Both the position numbers and the translations under genes were made by a program. This document shows positions 10,134 through 19,006 of a stretch of 64,000 nt of DNA, in pieces; positions within the stretch are counted from its first letter, which is position 1, and every line of letters begins with the position of its first letter. The notes below the pieces were generated by a model. It searched no databases. It had not been told where the DNA came from and worked only from the letters and a program-made list of their open reading frames with translations. The DNA comes from Candidatus Thiodictyon syntrophicum (GTDB lineage Bacteria > Pseudomonadota > Gammaproteobacteria > Chromatiales > Chromatiaceae), in NCBI RefSeq assembly GCF_002813775.1, contig NZ_CP020370.1:4613501-4677500 (forward strand), written 5' to 3'.

Positions 10134-10344
10134 GCGCCAGGCCATGCTCGGATGCGCCCCGGCGCAGCGGATGTTGGACTTCTCGCAACCCGGCCGGGAA
10201 CAAGCCAATGCCATCATTGAGATCGGCCATCAGCCAGGCTTACAGGGCTCCCCGCGCACCTTCGCCGATTATGTGGTGACGCCCAACCCAGAGCGCTTGC
10301 CCGCCGGGGTCAAATTGCTGATCGACGGCAAGCCTGCGGGGTAA
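10134..10344 (+). pseudogene. cas7c: cas7c (csd2), 3' part, downstream of IS
   Basis: The C-terminal 70 residues of Csd2 in the correct frame to rejoin the 5' part: RQAMLGCAPAQRMLDFSQPG, then GSPRTFADYVVTPNPERLPAGV, which matches the usual Csd2 ending (SFDDY-V-LPAGV). It has no start codon of its own with a ribosome binding site. Stop TAA is at 10342-10344. It is followed by a 90-base gap to cas4, unusually long for this operon, which contains a CRISPR-repeat-like sequence. Confidence 0.9.
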
Positions 10345-10386
10345 CTCCGCAGCGAACGGCAGCGATTGACAGAGACCCTCCCGATC

Positions 10387-10423
10387 GCATCGCCCGGCCG
10401 AGTGGCCGGGCGTAAATTGAAAC
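10387..10423 (+). promoter_or_regulatory. Solitary CRISPR-repeat-like hairpin in the cas4 5' leader
   Basis: This 37-base stretch matches the array repeat at 32 of 37 positions in the same orientation. The 9-bp stem (CGCCCGGCC / GGCCGGGCG) is identical to the array repeat. All five differences fall in unpaired bases: two in the 4-base loop (AATT to GAGT) and three just after the stem (CGG to TAA). The conserved 3' tail ATTGAAAC follows. The cas4 ribosome binding site AGGAG starts at 10424, the very next base, and ATG is at 10435. Cas5c would be expected to bind or cut here at the 3' stem base, leaving an 11-base handle joined to the cas4 Shine-Dalgarno. Regulation is inference; the similarity and position are direct observations. 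Confidence 0.85.
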
Positions 10424-10434
10424 AGGAGACAGAT

Positions 10435-11094
10435 ATGAACCTGGACGTGCTCCCTGTTCCCGCGGTCGAAACACCCGACCCCGTCAACCTCTCGGCCCTC
10501 AATCAATATGCCTATTGCCCCCGGCGCTGCGGACTCATCTACCTCGACGGCGAGTTCGAGCAGAACATTCACACCGCCCGCGGCAATGCCGAGCACGAGC
10601 GGGTGGACCGTGCCGCCCATGTCGCCGGGCATGACGGCGCGCGGGTGGAATACGCCCTGCCGGTGTGGAGTGAACGCTGGGGCCTGATCGGCAAGTGCGA
10701 CGTGGTGGAGTTCTGGCCGGACGGCACCATCTACCCGGTGGAGTACAAACATGGGCCGAAAAAGAAGCATCTCAACGACGACCTGCAACTCGTCGCCCAG
10801 GCCCTATGCCTTGAAGAGATGTTCGGCCGTGCGATCACCCAGGGCGCCATCTACCACGCCACCAGTCGTCGGCGCCGCGAGATTGCCATCACCGCGGAGT
10901 TACGCCGCTCGGTGGCGCAAACCGCGGACGCCATCCGCACCATGCTCGCATCAAAGCGCCTGCCGGCGCCCATCAACGATCGGCGCTGTGATCAATGCTC
11001 GCTCAACGCAATCTGCGAGCCGAAAATGACGACAGCGTTGCGTCTGCAGCAGGCGGCGAGGGACTCACTCTTCGACCCGGATGCGCCGGTCTGA
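10435..11094 (+). CDS. cas4: Cas4 exonuclease (adaptation)
   Basis: A 219-residue Cas4, a RecB-like nuclease with an iron-sulfur cluster that selects PAM-proper prespacers and works with Cas1-Cas2. Four cysteines flank the domain: YCPRRC near residues 26-30 and CDQC...C near residues 195-205. RecB motifs are GLIGKCDVVEF, YPVEYKHG and QLVAQALCLEEM. The start is ATG 10435 with AGGAGA six bases upstream. A TTG at 10366 would translate the repeat-like sequence and is less likely. The gene is intact, but it lies downstream of two antisense-oriented insertion sequences, so its transcription may no longer depend on the cas3 promoter. Confidence 0.95.
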   Translation: MNLDVLPVPAVETPDPVNLSALNQYAYCPRRCGLIYLDGEFEQNIHTARGNAEHERVDRAAHVAGHDGARVEYALPVWSERWGLIGKCDVVEFWPDGTIYPVEYKHGPKKKHLNDDLQLVAQALCLEEMFGRAITQGAIYHATSRRRREIAITAELRRSVAQTADAIRTMLASKRLPAPINDRRCDQCSLNAICEPKMTTALRLQQAARDSLFDPDAPV

Positions 11095-11205
11095 TACGCG
11101 GCAGTGCCGAACACCGACATCATTAACACGCGATAAAGCCTTGGTCCGGGCGCACGAGGGCCGGACTGGCTATCTACCACTGAATTTGCTGAAGGAGCGC
11201 ATATC

Positions 11206-11499
11206 GTGACCGACTGGCAGGACCGCATCGTCTGCGATCCCGATACCCTATTCGGCAAACCCCGGATCAAGGGAACGCGAATCGGCGTCGAGTTTCTCCT
11301 GGATCGCCTGGCTTCGGGCTGGAGCCACGCGGACATCCTGGAAAGCTATCCGCACGTCAAACAGGAGGACTTGGAGGCGGTCTTCGCCTTCGTTCGCGAT
11401 TGTCTGAAGGATGAAAGCTTCATGATCAAGACCGCGGCGGAATCCGGCAAACGACCTGGCGGGGACGACCCTGACAACTTGGACGACGGATGGACCTGA
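11206..11499 (+). CDS. DUF433 protein between cas4 and cas1
   Basis: A 97-residue protein with the DUF433 domain in residues 4-75: RIVCDPDTLFGKPRIKGTRI, then EFLLDRLASGWSHADILESYPHV. DUF433 proteins are small winged-helix-like proteins, usually antitoxins paired with a PIN-like (DUF5615) toxin. No such toxin gene is present. The start GTG 11206 follows GAAGGAG. The C-terminal 22 residues are a polar, acidic tail. The stop codon overlaps the cas1 ATG as TGATG, so the two are probably translated together. A gene of this kind is not a standard part of type I-C operons. Its role here is unknown; an orphan antitoxin, a regulator of the adaptation genes, or a passenger are all possible. Confidence 0.82.
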   Translation: MTDWQDRIVCDPDTLFGKPRIKGTRIGVEFLLDRLASGWSHADILESYPHVKQEDLEAVFAFVRDCLKDESFMIKTAAESGKRPGGDDPDNLDDGWT

Positions 11500-12533
11500 T
11501 GCGTACCATACAAAACACCCTCTACGTGATGACCCCGCAAGCCTATGTGCACCTGGACAACTCCACGGTCCGCATCGAAGTGGAACGCGAAACCCGCCTG
11601 CGCGTCCCGCTGCATCACATCGGCGCCCTGGTCTGCTTCGGCAATGTCATGCTCTCCCCGGCCCTGATGCACCGCCTGGCCGAGGAAGGCAAGTCGCTGG
11701 TCCTGCTCGACCACTCCGGCCGCTTCAAGGCGCGGCTGGAGGGGCCGGTGTCCGGCAACATCCTGCTGCGCCAGGCCCAGCATCGGGCGGCGCTTGATCC
11801 CGACTTTACCCTCACGACCGCCCGCGCCGTCGTCGCCGGCAAGCTCCGCAACAGCCGCTCCGTCCTCCTGCGCGGCGCGCGCGAGGCGGCCGACCCCGGG
11901 GAGGCGCAGACCCTCACCCACTGCGCCGAGTCCCTGGCGGCTTCGCTGCGCGCCGTCCCTTCCGCGGGGGACCTGGACACCCTGCGAGGCTTCGAGGGCG
12001 AGGCCGCCCGCGGCTATTTCGCCGCCCTGAACCTCATCGTCAAACCCCAGGCACGCGCCGCCTTCTCGCTCGACGGACGCACCAAGCGCCCGCCGCGCGA
12101 CCGCTTCAACGCCCTCATCTCATTCCTCTATTCCATGCTGATGAACGACTGCCGCTCCGCCGCGGAGGCCGTCGGGCTCGACCCCCAACTGGGCTTCCTG
12201 CACGCCGTCCGCCCCGGACGCGCCGCCCTTGCGCTCGACCTGCAAGAGGAATTCCGCTCCGTTCTCGTCGACCGCTTCGCCCTAACGCTCATCAACCGCG
12301 GCCAACTGAGCGCCGGGGACTTCGACGAGCGCGAAGGCGGTGCGGTCATGCTCAACGACCAGGGCCGCCGACTCGTCGTCACCGCCTGGCAGGAGCGCAA
12401 ACAGGAGGAGGTCACCCACCCCTTGTTGGACAGCAAGGTCCCGCTCGCCCTGCTGCCCTTCGTCCAGGCCCGTCTGCTCGCCCGCACCCTGCGCGGCGAC
12501 ATGGACGGCTATCTCCCCTATCTCGCAAAATAG
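11499..12533 (+). CDS. cas1: Cas1 integrase (type I-C)
   Basis: A 344-residue Cas1, the metal-dependent integrase that inserts new spacers at the leader end of the array as a complex with Cas2. The start chosen is ATG 11499 ([20 protein letters not shown]), overlapping the DUF433 stop. ATG 11490 would add three residues. Metal ligands expected for the family are visible: E in [12 protein letters not shown] in [11 protein letters not shown] and D in [10 protein letters not shown]. Length and order match subtype I-C. Nothing suggests inactivation. Confidence 0.96.
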   Translation: MRTIQNTLYVMTPQAYVHLDNSTVRIEVERETRLRVPLHHIGALVCFGNVMLSPALMHRLAEEGKSLVLLDHSGRFKARLEGPVSGNILLRQAQHRAALDPDFTLTTARAVVAGKLRNSRSVLLRGAREAADPGEAQTLTHCAESLAASLRAVPSAGDLDTLRGFEGEAARGYFAALNLIVKPQARAAFSLDGRTKRPPRDRFNALISFLYSMLMNDCRSAAEAVGLDPQLGFLHAVRPGRAALALDLQEEFRSVLVDRFALTLINRGQLSAGDFDEREGGAVMLNDQGRRLVVTAWQERKQEEVTHPLLDSKVPLALLPFVQARLLARTLRGDMDGYLPYLAK

Positions 12534-12549
12534 ACCAGGGAATCGCGCC

Positions 12550-12840
12550 ATGCTCGTCATCGCCACCTACGACGTCTCCACCGAAAGCCGCGAGGGCCGC
12601 CGCCGACTGCGCCGCGCGGCCAAGGTCTGTCTGCGATTTGGCCAGCGGGTCCAGAAATCGGTCTTCGAGTGCCAGGTCGACCAAATGCAGTTTGAAGAGT
12701 TGGAGCGCGACCTCCTCGCCGAGATCGACCTGGCGGAGGACAACCTGCGATTCTACCGGCTGACCGAACCCCACGAACTGAGGGTCAAGCAATACGGCGT
12801 CTTCCGCTCCCTCGACTTCGAGGGCCCGCTGGTCGTGTAG
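12550..12840 (+). CDS. cas2: Cas2, adaptation complex subunit
   Basis: A 96-residue ferredoxin-fold Cas2 which dimerises between two Cas1 dimers. The N-terminal strand [11 protein letters not shown] carries the conserved aspartate, followed by the helix [18 protein letters not shown] and [10 protein letters not shown]. It starts 16 bases after the cas1 stop. The stop TAG is followed directly by a GC-rich inverted repeat and the array leader. Confidence 0.96.
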   Translation: MLVIATYDVSTESREGRRRLRRAAKVCLRFGQRVQKSVFECQVDQMQFEELERDLLAEIDLAEDNLRFYRLTEPHELRVKQYGVFRSLDFEGPLVV

Positions 12841-12885
12841 CGCGCGAACCCCAAGCGACTGCCCAAACCCGGGGGGGTTCGCGCG
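12841..12885 (+). other. 12-bp perfect inverted repeat at the start of the CRISPR leader
   Basis: CGCGCGAACCCC (12841-12852) and its exact complement (12874-12885) flank a 21-base loop immediately after the cas2 stop. It can form a stable hairpin. There is no T-run after it (ACTTGTAAC follows), so it is not a standard intrinsic terminator. It may be a Rho-independent-like stop for the cas transcript or a structural element of the leader. The remaining leader, 12886-13021, is less GC-rich near 12886-12920 and ends in GCGGGGG against the first repeat. Confidence 0.6.
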
Positions 12886-13021
12886 ACTTGTAACCCTATG
12901 TTCTTTAACAACTCGGAACACCGATCCCACCCTGAAGCACCGATGCGACTTGCGCCAGCGTCCCAGTTCGCGCAAGCTTGCTCGGTTCCGCTGCGCAATC
13001 AACCGGTTGCCGCCGCGGGGG

Positions 13022-15749
13022 GCATCGCCCGGCCAATTGGCCGGGCGCGGATTGAAACAAAAAAACGCTGAGCTTGCCGAACATCTCAGGTCGGGCATCG
13101 CCCGGCCAATTGGCCGGGCGCGGATTGAAACACCGTGGCCATTGTGCCAGTCGCCTTGCCTTACCGGGCATCGCCCGGCCAATTGGCCGGGCGCGGATTG
13201 AAACAGAGGACTACGGTGAGGAGTCTGACTTCTTCAAGGGGGGCATCGCCCGGCCAATTGGCCGGGCGCGGATTGAAACCCCACCTCGCTGAAGAACCGG
13301 AACATGGAGATGTTGGGCATCGCCCGGCCAATTGGCCGGGCGCGGATTGAAACAAAGGACCTAGCATGACCACCACCGACACCACCCGCGGGCATCGCCC
13401 GGCCAATTGGCCGGGCGCGGATTGAAACACGGCAACCCAGGTGCAGGCAGGCACCACTTTGCGGGCATCGCCCGGCCAATTGGCCGGGCGCGGATTGAAA
13501 CACCCGGTGCAGCTCCTGACCGGCAATCCTTAGACGGGGCATCGCCCGGCCAATTGGCCGGGCGCGGATTGAAACTTTAGGATCAAAGATGAAATTTCGC
13601 TTGCCGGTTGGGCATCGCCCGGCCAATTGGCCGGGCGCGGATTGAAACGCTTTGGATACCCTCAGCAAGCCAGCGTTCGATCTGGGGCATCGCCCGGCCA
13701 ATTGGCCGGGCGCGGATTGAAACACTTGTCCATTGTGATATCTGTTCTTGCCTTTCGGGGCATCGCCCGGCCAATTGGCCGGGCGCGGATTGAAACTTAA
13801 TATGCCGCTCATCAATCAGACCACGCGCGCGCAGGCATCGCCCGGCCAATTGGCCGGGCGCGGATTGAAACAGTGTCGGAAGAACCATCAGCCCACGCGC
13901 CCGGAGCGGGCATCGCCCGGCCAATTGGCCGGGCGCGGATTGAAACACCAGATAATCACCGCTTAAGCGGACCTCATCGCGCGGGCATCGCCCGGCCAAT
14001 TGGCCGGGCGCGGATTGAAACCTGCGACCGTTCCACAGCACCACCCAACGACCACGGGCATCGCCCGGCCAATTGGCCGGGCGCGGATTGAAACGACATA
14101 ATAGGGCTATCCGGCCGCCCCTCTTGGCGGGGCATCGCCCGGCCAATTGGCCGGGCGCGGATTGAAACCGCACTGGGCTGTTGATCGATCCGCAGGAGGC
14201 GCTGCATCGCCCGGCCAATTGGCCGGGCGCGGATTGAAACATTCTGGCGGCTCTATCGATACCCCGGACGCAGCAGGCATCGCCCGGCCAATTGGCCGGG
14301 CGCGGATTGAAACATGCTCCGATCGGCTGCAGGCGCACTTCGAGGCGGCATCGCCCGGCCAATTGGCCGGGCGCGGATTGAAACGGATCAGTCCACGCGG
14401 GGGCCGACGAGGTAGGGTCGCATCGCCCGGCCAATTGGCCGGGCGCGGATTGAAACGCCTCACCGTGCCGACCGGCGGGCCTGACCATCTGCATCGCCCG
14501 GCCAATTGGCCGGGCGCGGATTGAAACGCCTCACCGTGCCGACCGGCGGGCCTGACCATCTGGCATCGCCCGGCCAATTGGCCGGGCGCGGATTGAAACG
14601 CGACTGCCTTCAGGGCATCGGCCGCCCGCTGCCCGCATCGCCCGGCCAATTGGCCGGGCGCGGATTGAAACTTATGACTCAAATTGTTTATGAGATTATT
14701 CCGATAGCATCGCCCGGCCAATTGGCCGGGCGCGGATTGAAACACCGCGGACGGCGGCACGATGGAGTTGGTCGGGGCGCATCGCCCGGCCAATTGGCCG
14801 GGCGCGGATTGAAACCCGCTGAGCGTCAACGGCACCCTCGTTGCGCCGAGCATCGCCCGGCCAATTGGCCGGGCGCGGATTGAAACCGGTCGGCCCCGGG
14901 ATGAGCGACCGGCTACGGCGCGCATCGCCCGGCCAATTGGCCGGGCGCGGATTGAAACATGGTATGGCTCTCTCTCTCTCTATGCTATGGATGGGCATCG
15001 CCCGGCCAATTGGCCGGGCGCGGATTGAAACGACCGCCCCGGCCCGCGCCAGGGCGATCAGGGCCGGCATCGCCCGGCCAATTGGCCGGGCGCGGATTGA
15101 AACTCCATCATGAATAGGCTGCTCATTGGGTTGCCTCGGCATCGCCCGGCCAATTGGCCGGGCGCGGATTGAAACCGGTAGCCTGTCCGTTTCAATCGCA
15201 GTTTGAATATGGCATCGCCCGGCCAATTGGCCGGGCGCGGATTGAAACAGTTCGCAGGTACGCGCGATGTATGACCGCGGTAAGCATCGCCCGGCCAATT
15301 GGCCGGGCGCGGATTGAAACATTTACTGTCCGATATCCAGGACGTGCGCGAACGGCATCGCCCGGCCAATTGGCCGGGCGCGGATTGAAACCGGCTGGGA
15401 CCCGACGCCTACCCCCGGAACCGACCGCATCGCCCGGCCAATTGGCCGGGCGCGGATTGAAACTCCGGCCACGGCCTCTTGCTTGGTCGCGCCCTCGAGC
15501 ATCGCCCGGCCAATTGGCCGGGCGCGGATTGAAACCTCCTGTCCCGCGACCCAATCCCAGGGCAGCAGGCGCATCGCCCGGCCAATTGGCCGGGCGCGGA
15601 TTGAAACATGACCTGCCTCCGCTGTGGGCCGCCGGACAAACGCATCGCCCGGCCAATTGGCCGGGCGCGGATTGAAACGGTCGGCGCAGTATGACACCGA
15701 GCTGGCAATCGAGCATCGCCCGGCCAATTGGCCGGGCGCGGATTGAAAC
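13022..15749 (+). CRISPR. Type I-C CRISPR array, 38 repeats and 37 spacers
   Basis: The 37-base repeat begins GCATCGCCCGGCCAATTGGC and ends GCGGATTGAAAC. Every copy reads as identical, including the last one, at 15713-15749. It has a 9-bp stem around AATT and the 3' ATTGAAAC tail expected of I-C crRNA handles. The leader lies on the cas2 side. Measured from 37-base repeats, spacers 1-15 are 36-38 bases and spacers 16-37 are 34-36. Fourteen of the fifteen repeats from 2 to 16 are preceded by GG, against one of the 22 later ones (repeat 28). Spacers 20 (14457-14490) and 21 (14528-14562) carry the same sequence, differing by one terminal G. No protospacer assignment is possible from this window alone. 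Confidence 0.98.
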
Positions 15750-15820
15750 GACTACGAAGACGGCATGATCGCCGAGCGCGACACCGAACCGGCGTCGCGC
15801 TGTAAGCAAGCCGGGGCGCG

Positions 15821-18800
15821 CTAGCCGGGCGGGATCGACGCCGCCGCTTTGCCGCCCCCCGCCAGCGCCTCCCGGCTCTGCTGGTCCAGCGTCACCATGA
15901 GGTCCGCGCGGCGGAACGGCATGGTGATGCCCTGCGCGGCAAAGCGCCGACCGATCTCCAGCAGGATGCTGGAGCGAGGCCCCCGGCCCAACTCATCACC
16001 CCCGCTGATGTCGATGTAATAGGTGATATCGATTTGGATGGCCCACTCGCCGTAGTCCGCCAGATAGACCGCGGGGGCCGGCTGTTTGAGCACCAGGGGC
16101 TCGTCGGCCAGGACCTGCGCGATGATCCGCATGGCCAGTTCCACGTCGTCCCCGAAGCCGATGCCGATGCGGTGCAACTGGCGCAGCACGGCGTCGCTGC
16201 GCGTCCAGTTGGTGAACTTGCCGCTGATCACGGCCGAGTTCGGGATGATCACCTCGCAGCGACTGCTGGTGCGCACCGTCAGCGAGCGGATGCCGATCTG
16301 GGTGACCCGGCCCTCGTCGGTGCCGATGCTGACGTAGTCCCCGACCCGCAGCGGCCGTTCGCCCAGCAGCAGGAGCCCGGAGACGAAGTTGTTGACGATG
16401 TTCTGCAGACCGAAGCCGATGCCGACGCCGAGCGCACCGGCAAAGATCGTCAGGGTGGTGAGGTCGAAGCCGATGGCCTCCAGCGCCAGCAGCAGGCCGA
16501 CGACGACCACCACATACTGCGTCAGGGTCGCCAGCGCCCGGCGCAGCCCGAGGTCGCGCACCCGGCCGTAGGCCAGGTGATAGCTGACCTGCTGCGACCA
16601 GCCGGCGATCCACAGGGCCGCGGCGACCATCAGGAGCACCGTGACCAGATCGGCCGGGCTCAGCGACACCGCGCCGATGCGCACCAACTCGGTCCGCAGC
16701 AGGCCGCCGATCCAGCGGATCGCCGGGCTCTCGGCGTTCCAGCCCCAGAGCTTGAGCAGCATCCAGACGGCCGCGACCCCGGCGATGAGTTGGGCCGCCC
16801 GGTAGCCCGGCGCCAGGAAGTGGGTCCGCCACAGCGACTCGCGCGGACCGTTACGGGTCGCGATGCCCGCGTCCAGGCGGCCCTTGAGGTCGCTCAAGAT
16901 GCCCAGCACCACCAGCAGGCCGAGCCCGACCGCCGCCGCCCAGCCGAAATAGTCGAGCATGGCCCAGGCCAGGCTGGTGTAGCCGGCGAGCCCGACCAGG
17001 GCGGTGACCACCAGATAGACCGGCAGTGCCTGCGCGACCCGGGCGACGACGGCGGCCCGCCGCCGCGCCTTGGGGGTCACGGCCCCGAGCACCCCGACCA
17101 GCAAGGGTCGCGCGGCGAACGCGGGCAGCGCCAGCGACAGCAGCCCGAGCATCGCCAGCCGGTCCAGCAGGTCCGCCAGGATCGGCGCCACCGGCAGCGC
17201 GCGCGACAGGAGATAGAGCGCCGTCACAAGGACGGCCGGGATCACGCCGAGCCTGAGCCGATGCAGGAAGCGCCGCAGCGCCTCGGCGTTGCCGGGGTCG
17301 GCCTCGATCCTGGCCGCCACCGCCCGGCGACTGAGATCCAGCACGAACATCTGCAGCGGCCACAGCAGCAGCACCAGCACGACCGGCAGCCGCATCGCCG
17401 GCGGCATGGCGAGCGCGAGCCCGGCGACCAACCAGACCGCGGCCGGCAGCAGCGCGGGCAGGACCCGGGCCAGGGCGGCACGCGTCAGGGCCAGACTGTC
17501 CCCAGGGTCGGCGCGCAACGCCCGGCGCGCCGGGCGCAGGGCCAGGACCAGCAACAGCGACCCGAGCGCCGCCGCCACCCATTGCCCCGCCGACGCGGCG
17601 CGGGCGCGCCCGGCCGTGACCTCGCTCAGGTCACGCACCGCCGCCGCGGTGAGGTGCGGCAGTTGCCAGGCAGTGGCCGCGACCCGCCGCCAGTCGGCCC
17701 CGCTCAGGGGCAGCGATTGGCGCTCCAGCAGCGAGCGGGCGCTGCGCTCACCGATCAGGCGCGCATAGGCCTGACGCTCGGTCTGGAGCCGGGCGTGCAG
17801 CGCCGTAAGATCGCGTTGTTGGAAGCGGCCGAGCACCTCCAGGCTGTCGATCAACTCCAGGCGCGGGTCGTCGCGCGCCCCCGTGGTGCGGAAGAGCGCG
17901 CGCTGCGCCTCCAGCGCCTTGACGGTCGCGGTCAGCTCGGCGGCGACCTTATCGGCGATATCGTTGACCTCATCGAGCTTGATCAGCGCCTCTTGCAGCA
18001 GCCGCACCGGGATCAGCGGGTCCTCACGCAGCGCCGCCAGACCGTCGAGCCGGTTCTGGGCCAACACCAGTTCCAGATCGTTCTGGCGCAGGAAGGCCCG
18101 GGCGACGGCCTCGTCCGCCTGCAACGCGAGCACCTCGCGCTGCTGCCGGTCCGCCGCCGTCGCCCCGCCGGTCGCGGCCAGTTGGGCCCGCAGGCGCGTG
18201 ACGCGACGCAGCAGGTCGGCGATGACCGACTCCAACATCGGCACCCGCTCGTCAGCGACGAAGGCGGCGGCGTCGTCGATGGCGCCGATCTGGACGCGAT
18301 GCTGCAACAGCCGCAGCCGCTGCTCCAGCAGGCGCTCGCGCTCGGCGAGATTCACCTGCAAGTCGGCGAAGGCGGCGGCCAGGCGCCGGGTGAGTTCTAC
18401 CTGACGGCCCAGCAGTTGATGCGCCATCTCCAGGCGCAGTTCCTCCGCGGTATCGGACACCAGACGCCGTTGGTCCTCGATGCGCGCGATCCGATCGCGC
18501 AGGTGCCGCTCGGCCAACCGGTATTGCTCGATCCGCCCGCCGACGACACTGACCCGGGAGCGACTCGAATCCAATTCCGCGCGCGCACGCCGCAGCGCCG
18601 CGGCATCGATCTGCTCGCCGGCGAGGCTGAGCTCTTCGGCGGCCAGGCGCTCGCGCAGCCGCGCCACGTCCTGCTCCAGCGGGGCGAGATCGGCCTGCAT
18701 CTCCGCCAGCATCTCGCCCTGGTCGGCGAGTTCGCTGCGGATCGCGCGCAGGTCGATGATCTCGCCCGCGGACTCACGCGCGGGGGCCGGCGCGCCGAGG

Positions 18801-19006
18801 TCTTCGGACTCGCCGCCGACCGCGAGCGGACTCGCGGACTCGGCCGGGCCCGCCCCGGCCCTGGCCATACCCGTCAGGATCAGGCCACCGACCAGCACCC
18901 AGAAGACCAGGACGAACCATGCCGCCTGCCTGAACCCAAGCGGGCGGCGGATCGGTGCGGCTGGCCCGCCGCGGACGCCCTCACTGACCGGGGGCCGGGA
19001 GGTCAT
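15821..19006 (-). CDS. Large MscS-family mechanosensitive channel (MscK/YjeP-like)
   Basis: A 1061-residue inner-membrane protein. An N-terminal membrane segment (AAWFVLVFWVLVGGLILTG, near residues 25-45) is followed by a long periplasmic coiled-coil domain to about residue 430. Roughly ten membrane helices come next, then the MscS pore and beta domain near residues 860-960 (NIVNNFVSGLLLLGERPLRV, VRTSSRCEVIIPNSAVISGK). Such channels release solutes on hypo-osmotic shock. ATG 19006 is preferred over 19087 because it overlaps the stop of the upstream substrate-binding protein gene as ATGA, indicating translational coupling. The linkage to binding proteins is unusual for a channel. Confidence 0.88.
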   Translation of the reverse strand: MTSRPPVSEGVRGGPAAPIRRPLGFRQAAWFVLVFWVLVGGLILTGMARAGAGPAESASPLAVGGESEDLGAPAPARESAGEIIDLRAIRSELADQGEMLAEMQADLAPLEQDVARLRERLAAEELSLAGEQIDAAALRRARAELDSSRSRVSVVGGRIEQYRLAERHLRDRIARIEDQRRLVSDTAEELRLEMAHQLLGRQVELTRRLAAAFADLQVNLAERERLLEQRLRLLQHRVQIGAIDDAAAFVADERVPMLESVIADLLRRVTRLRAQLAATGGATAADRQQREVLALQADEAVARAFLRQNDLELVLAQNRLDGLAALREDPLIPVRLLQEALIKLDEVNDIADKVAAELTATVKALEAQRALFRTTGARDDPRLELIDSLEVLGRFQQRDLTALHARLQTERQAYARLIGERSARSLLERQSLPLSGADWRRVAATAWQLPHLTAAAVRDLSEVTAGRARAASAGQWVAAALGSLLLVLALRPARRALRADPGDSLALTRAALARVLPALLPAAVWLVAGLALAMPPAMRLPVVLVLLLWPLQMFVLDLSRRAVAARIEADPGNAEALRRFLHRLRLGVIPAVLVTALYLLSRALPVAPILADLLDRLAMLGLLSLALPAFAARPLLVGVLGAVTPKARRRAAVVARVAQALPVYLVVTALVGLAGYTSLAWAMLDYFGWAAAVGLGLLVVLGILSDLKGRLDAGIATRNGPRESLWRTHFLAPGYRAAQLIAGVAAVWMLLKLWGWNAESPAIRWIGGLLRTELVRIGAVSLSPADLVTVLLMVAAALWIAGWSQQVSYHLAYGRVRDLGLRRALATLTQYVVVVVGLLLALEAIGFDLTTLTIFAGALGVGIGFGLQNIVNNFVSGLLLLGERPLRVGDYVSIGTDEGRVTQIGIRSLTVRTSSRCEVIIPNSAVISGKFTNWTRSDAVLRQLHRIGIGFGDDVELAMRIIAQVLADEPLVLKQPAPAVYLADYGEWAIQIDITYYIDISGGDELGRGPRSSILLEIGRRFAAQGITMPFRRADLMVTLDQQSREALAGGGKAAASIPPG

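Noticed and set aside
10366-10434. An upstream TTG start for cas4 that would translate the repeat-like sequence
   Set aside because: ATG 10435 has AGGAG at ideal spacing and gives the usual Cas4 length; the extra 23 residues encode the repeat (ASPGRVAGRKLKQ) and match no Cas4 feature.
12841-13021. Possible tracrRNA or anti-repeat in the leader
   Set aside because: No stretch complementary to the repeat beyond its own palindrome was seen, and type I systems do not use tracrRNA.
13161-15809. Several long open frames on both strands within 13-15.8 kb with repeated peptides such as NPRPANWPGDA
   Set aside because: They are translations of the 37-base CRISPR repeat; the peptide repeats follow the repeat period and no real protein is encoded.
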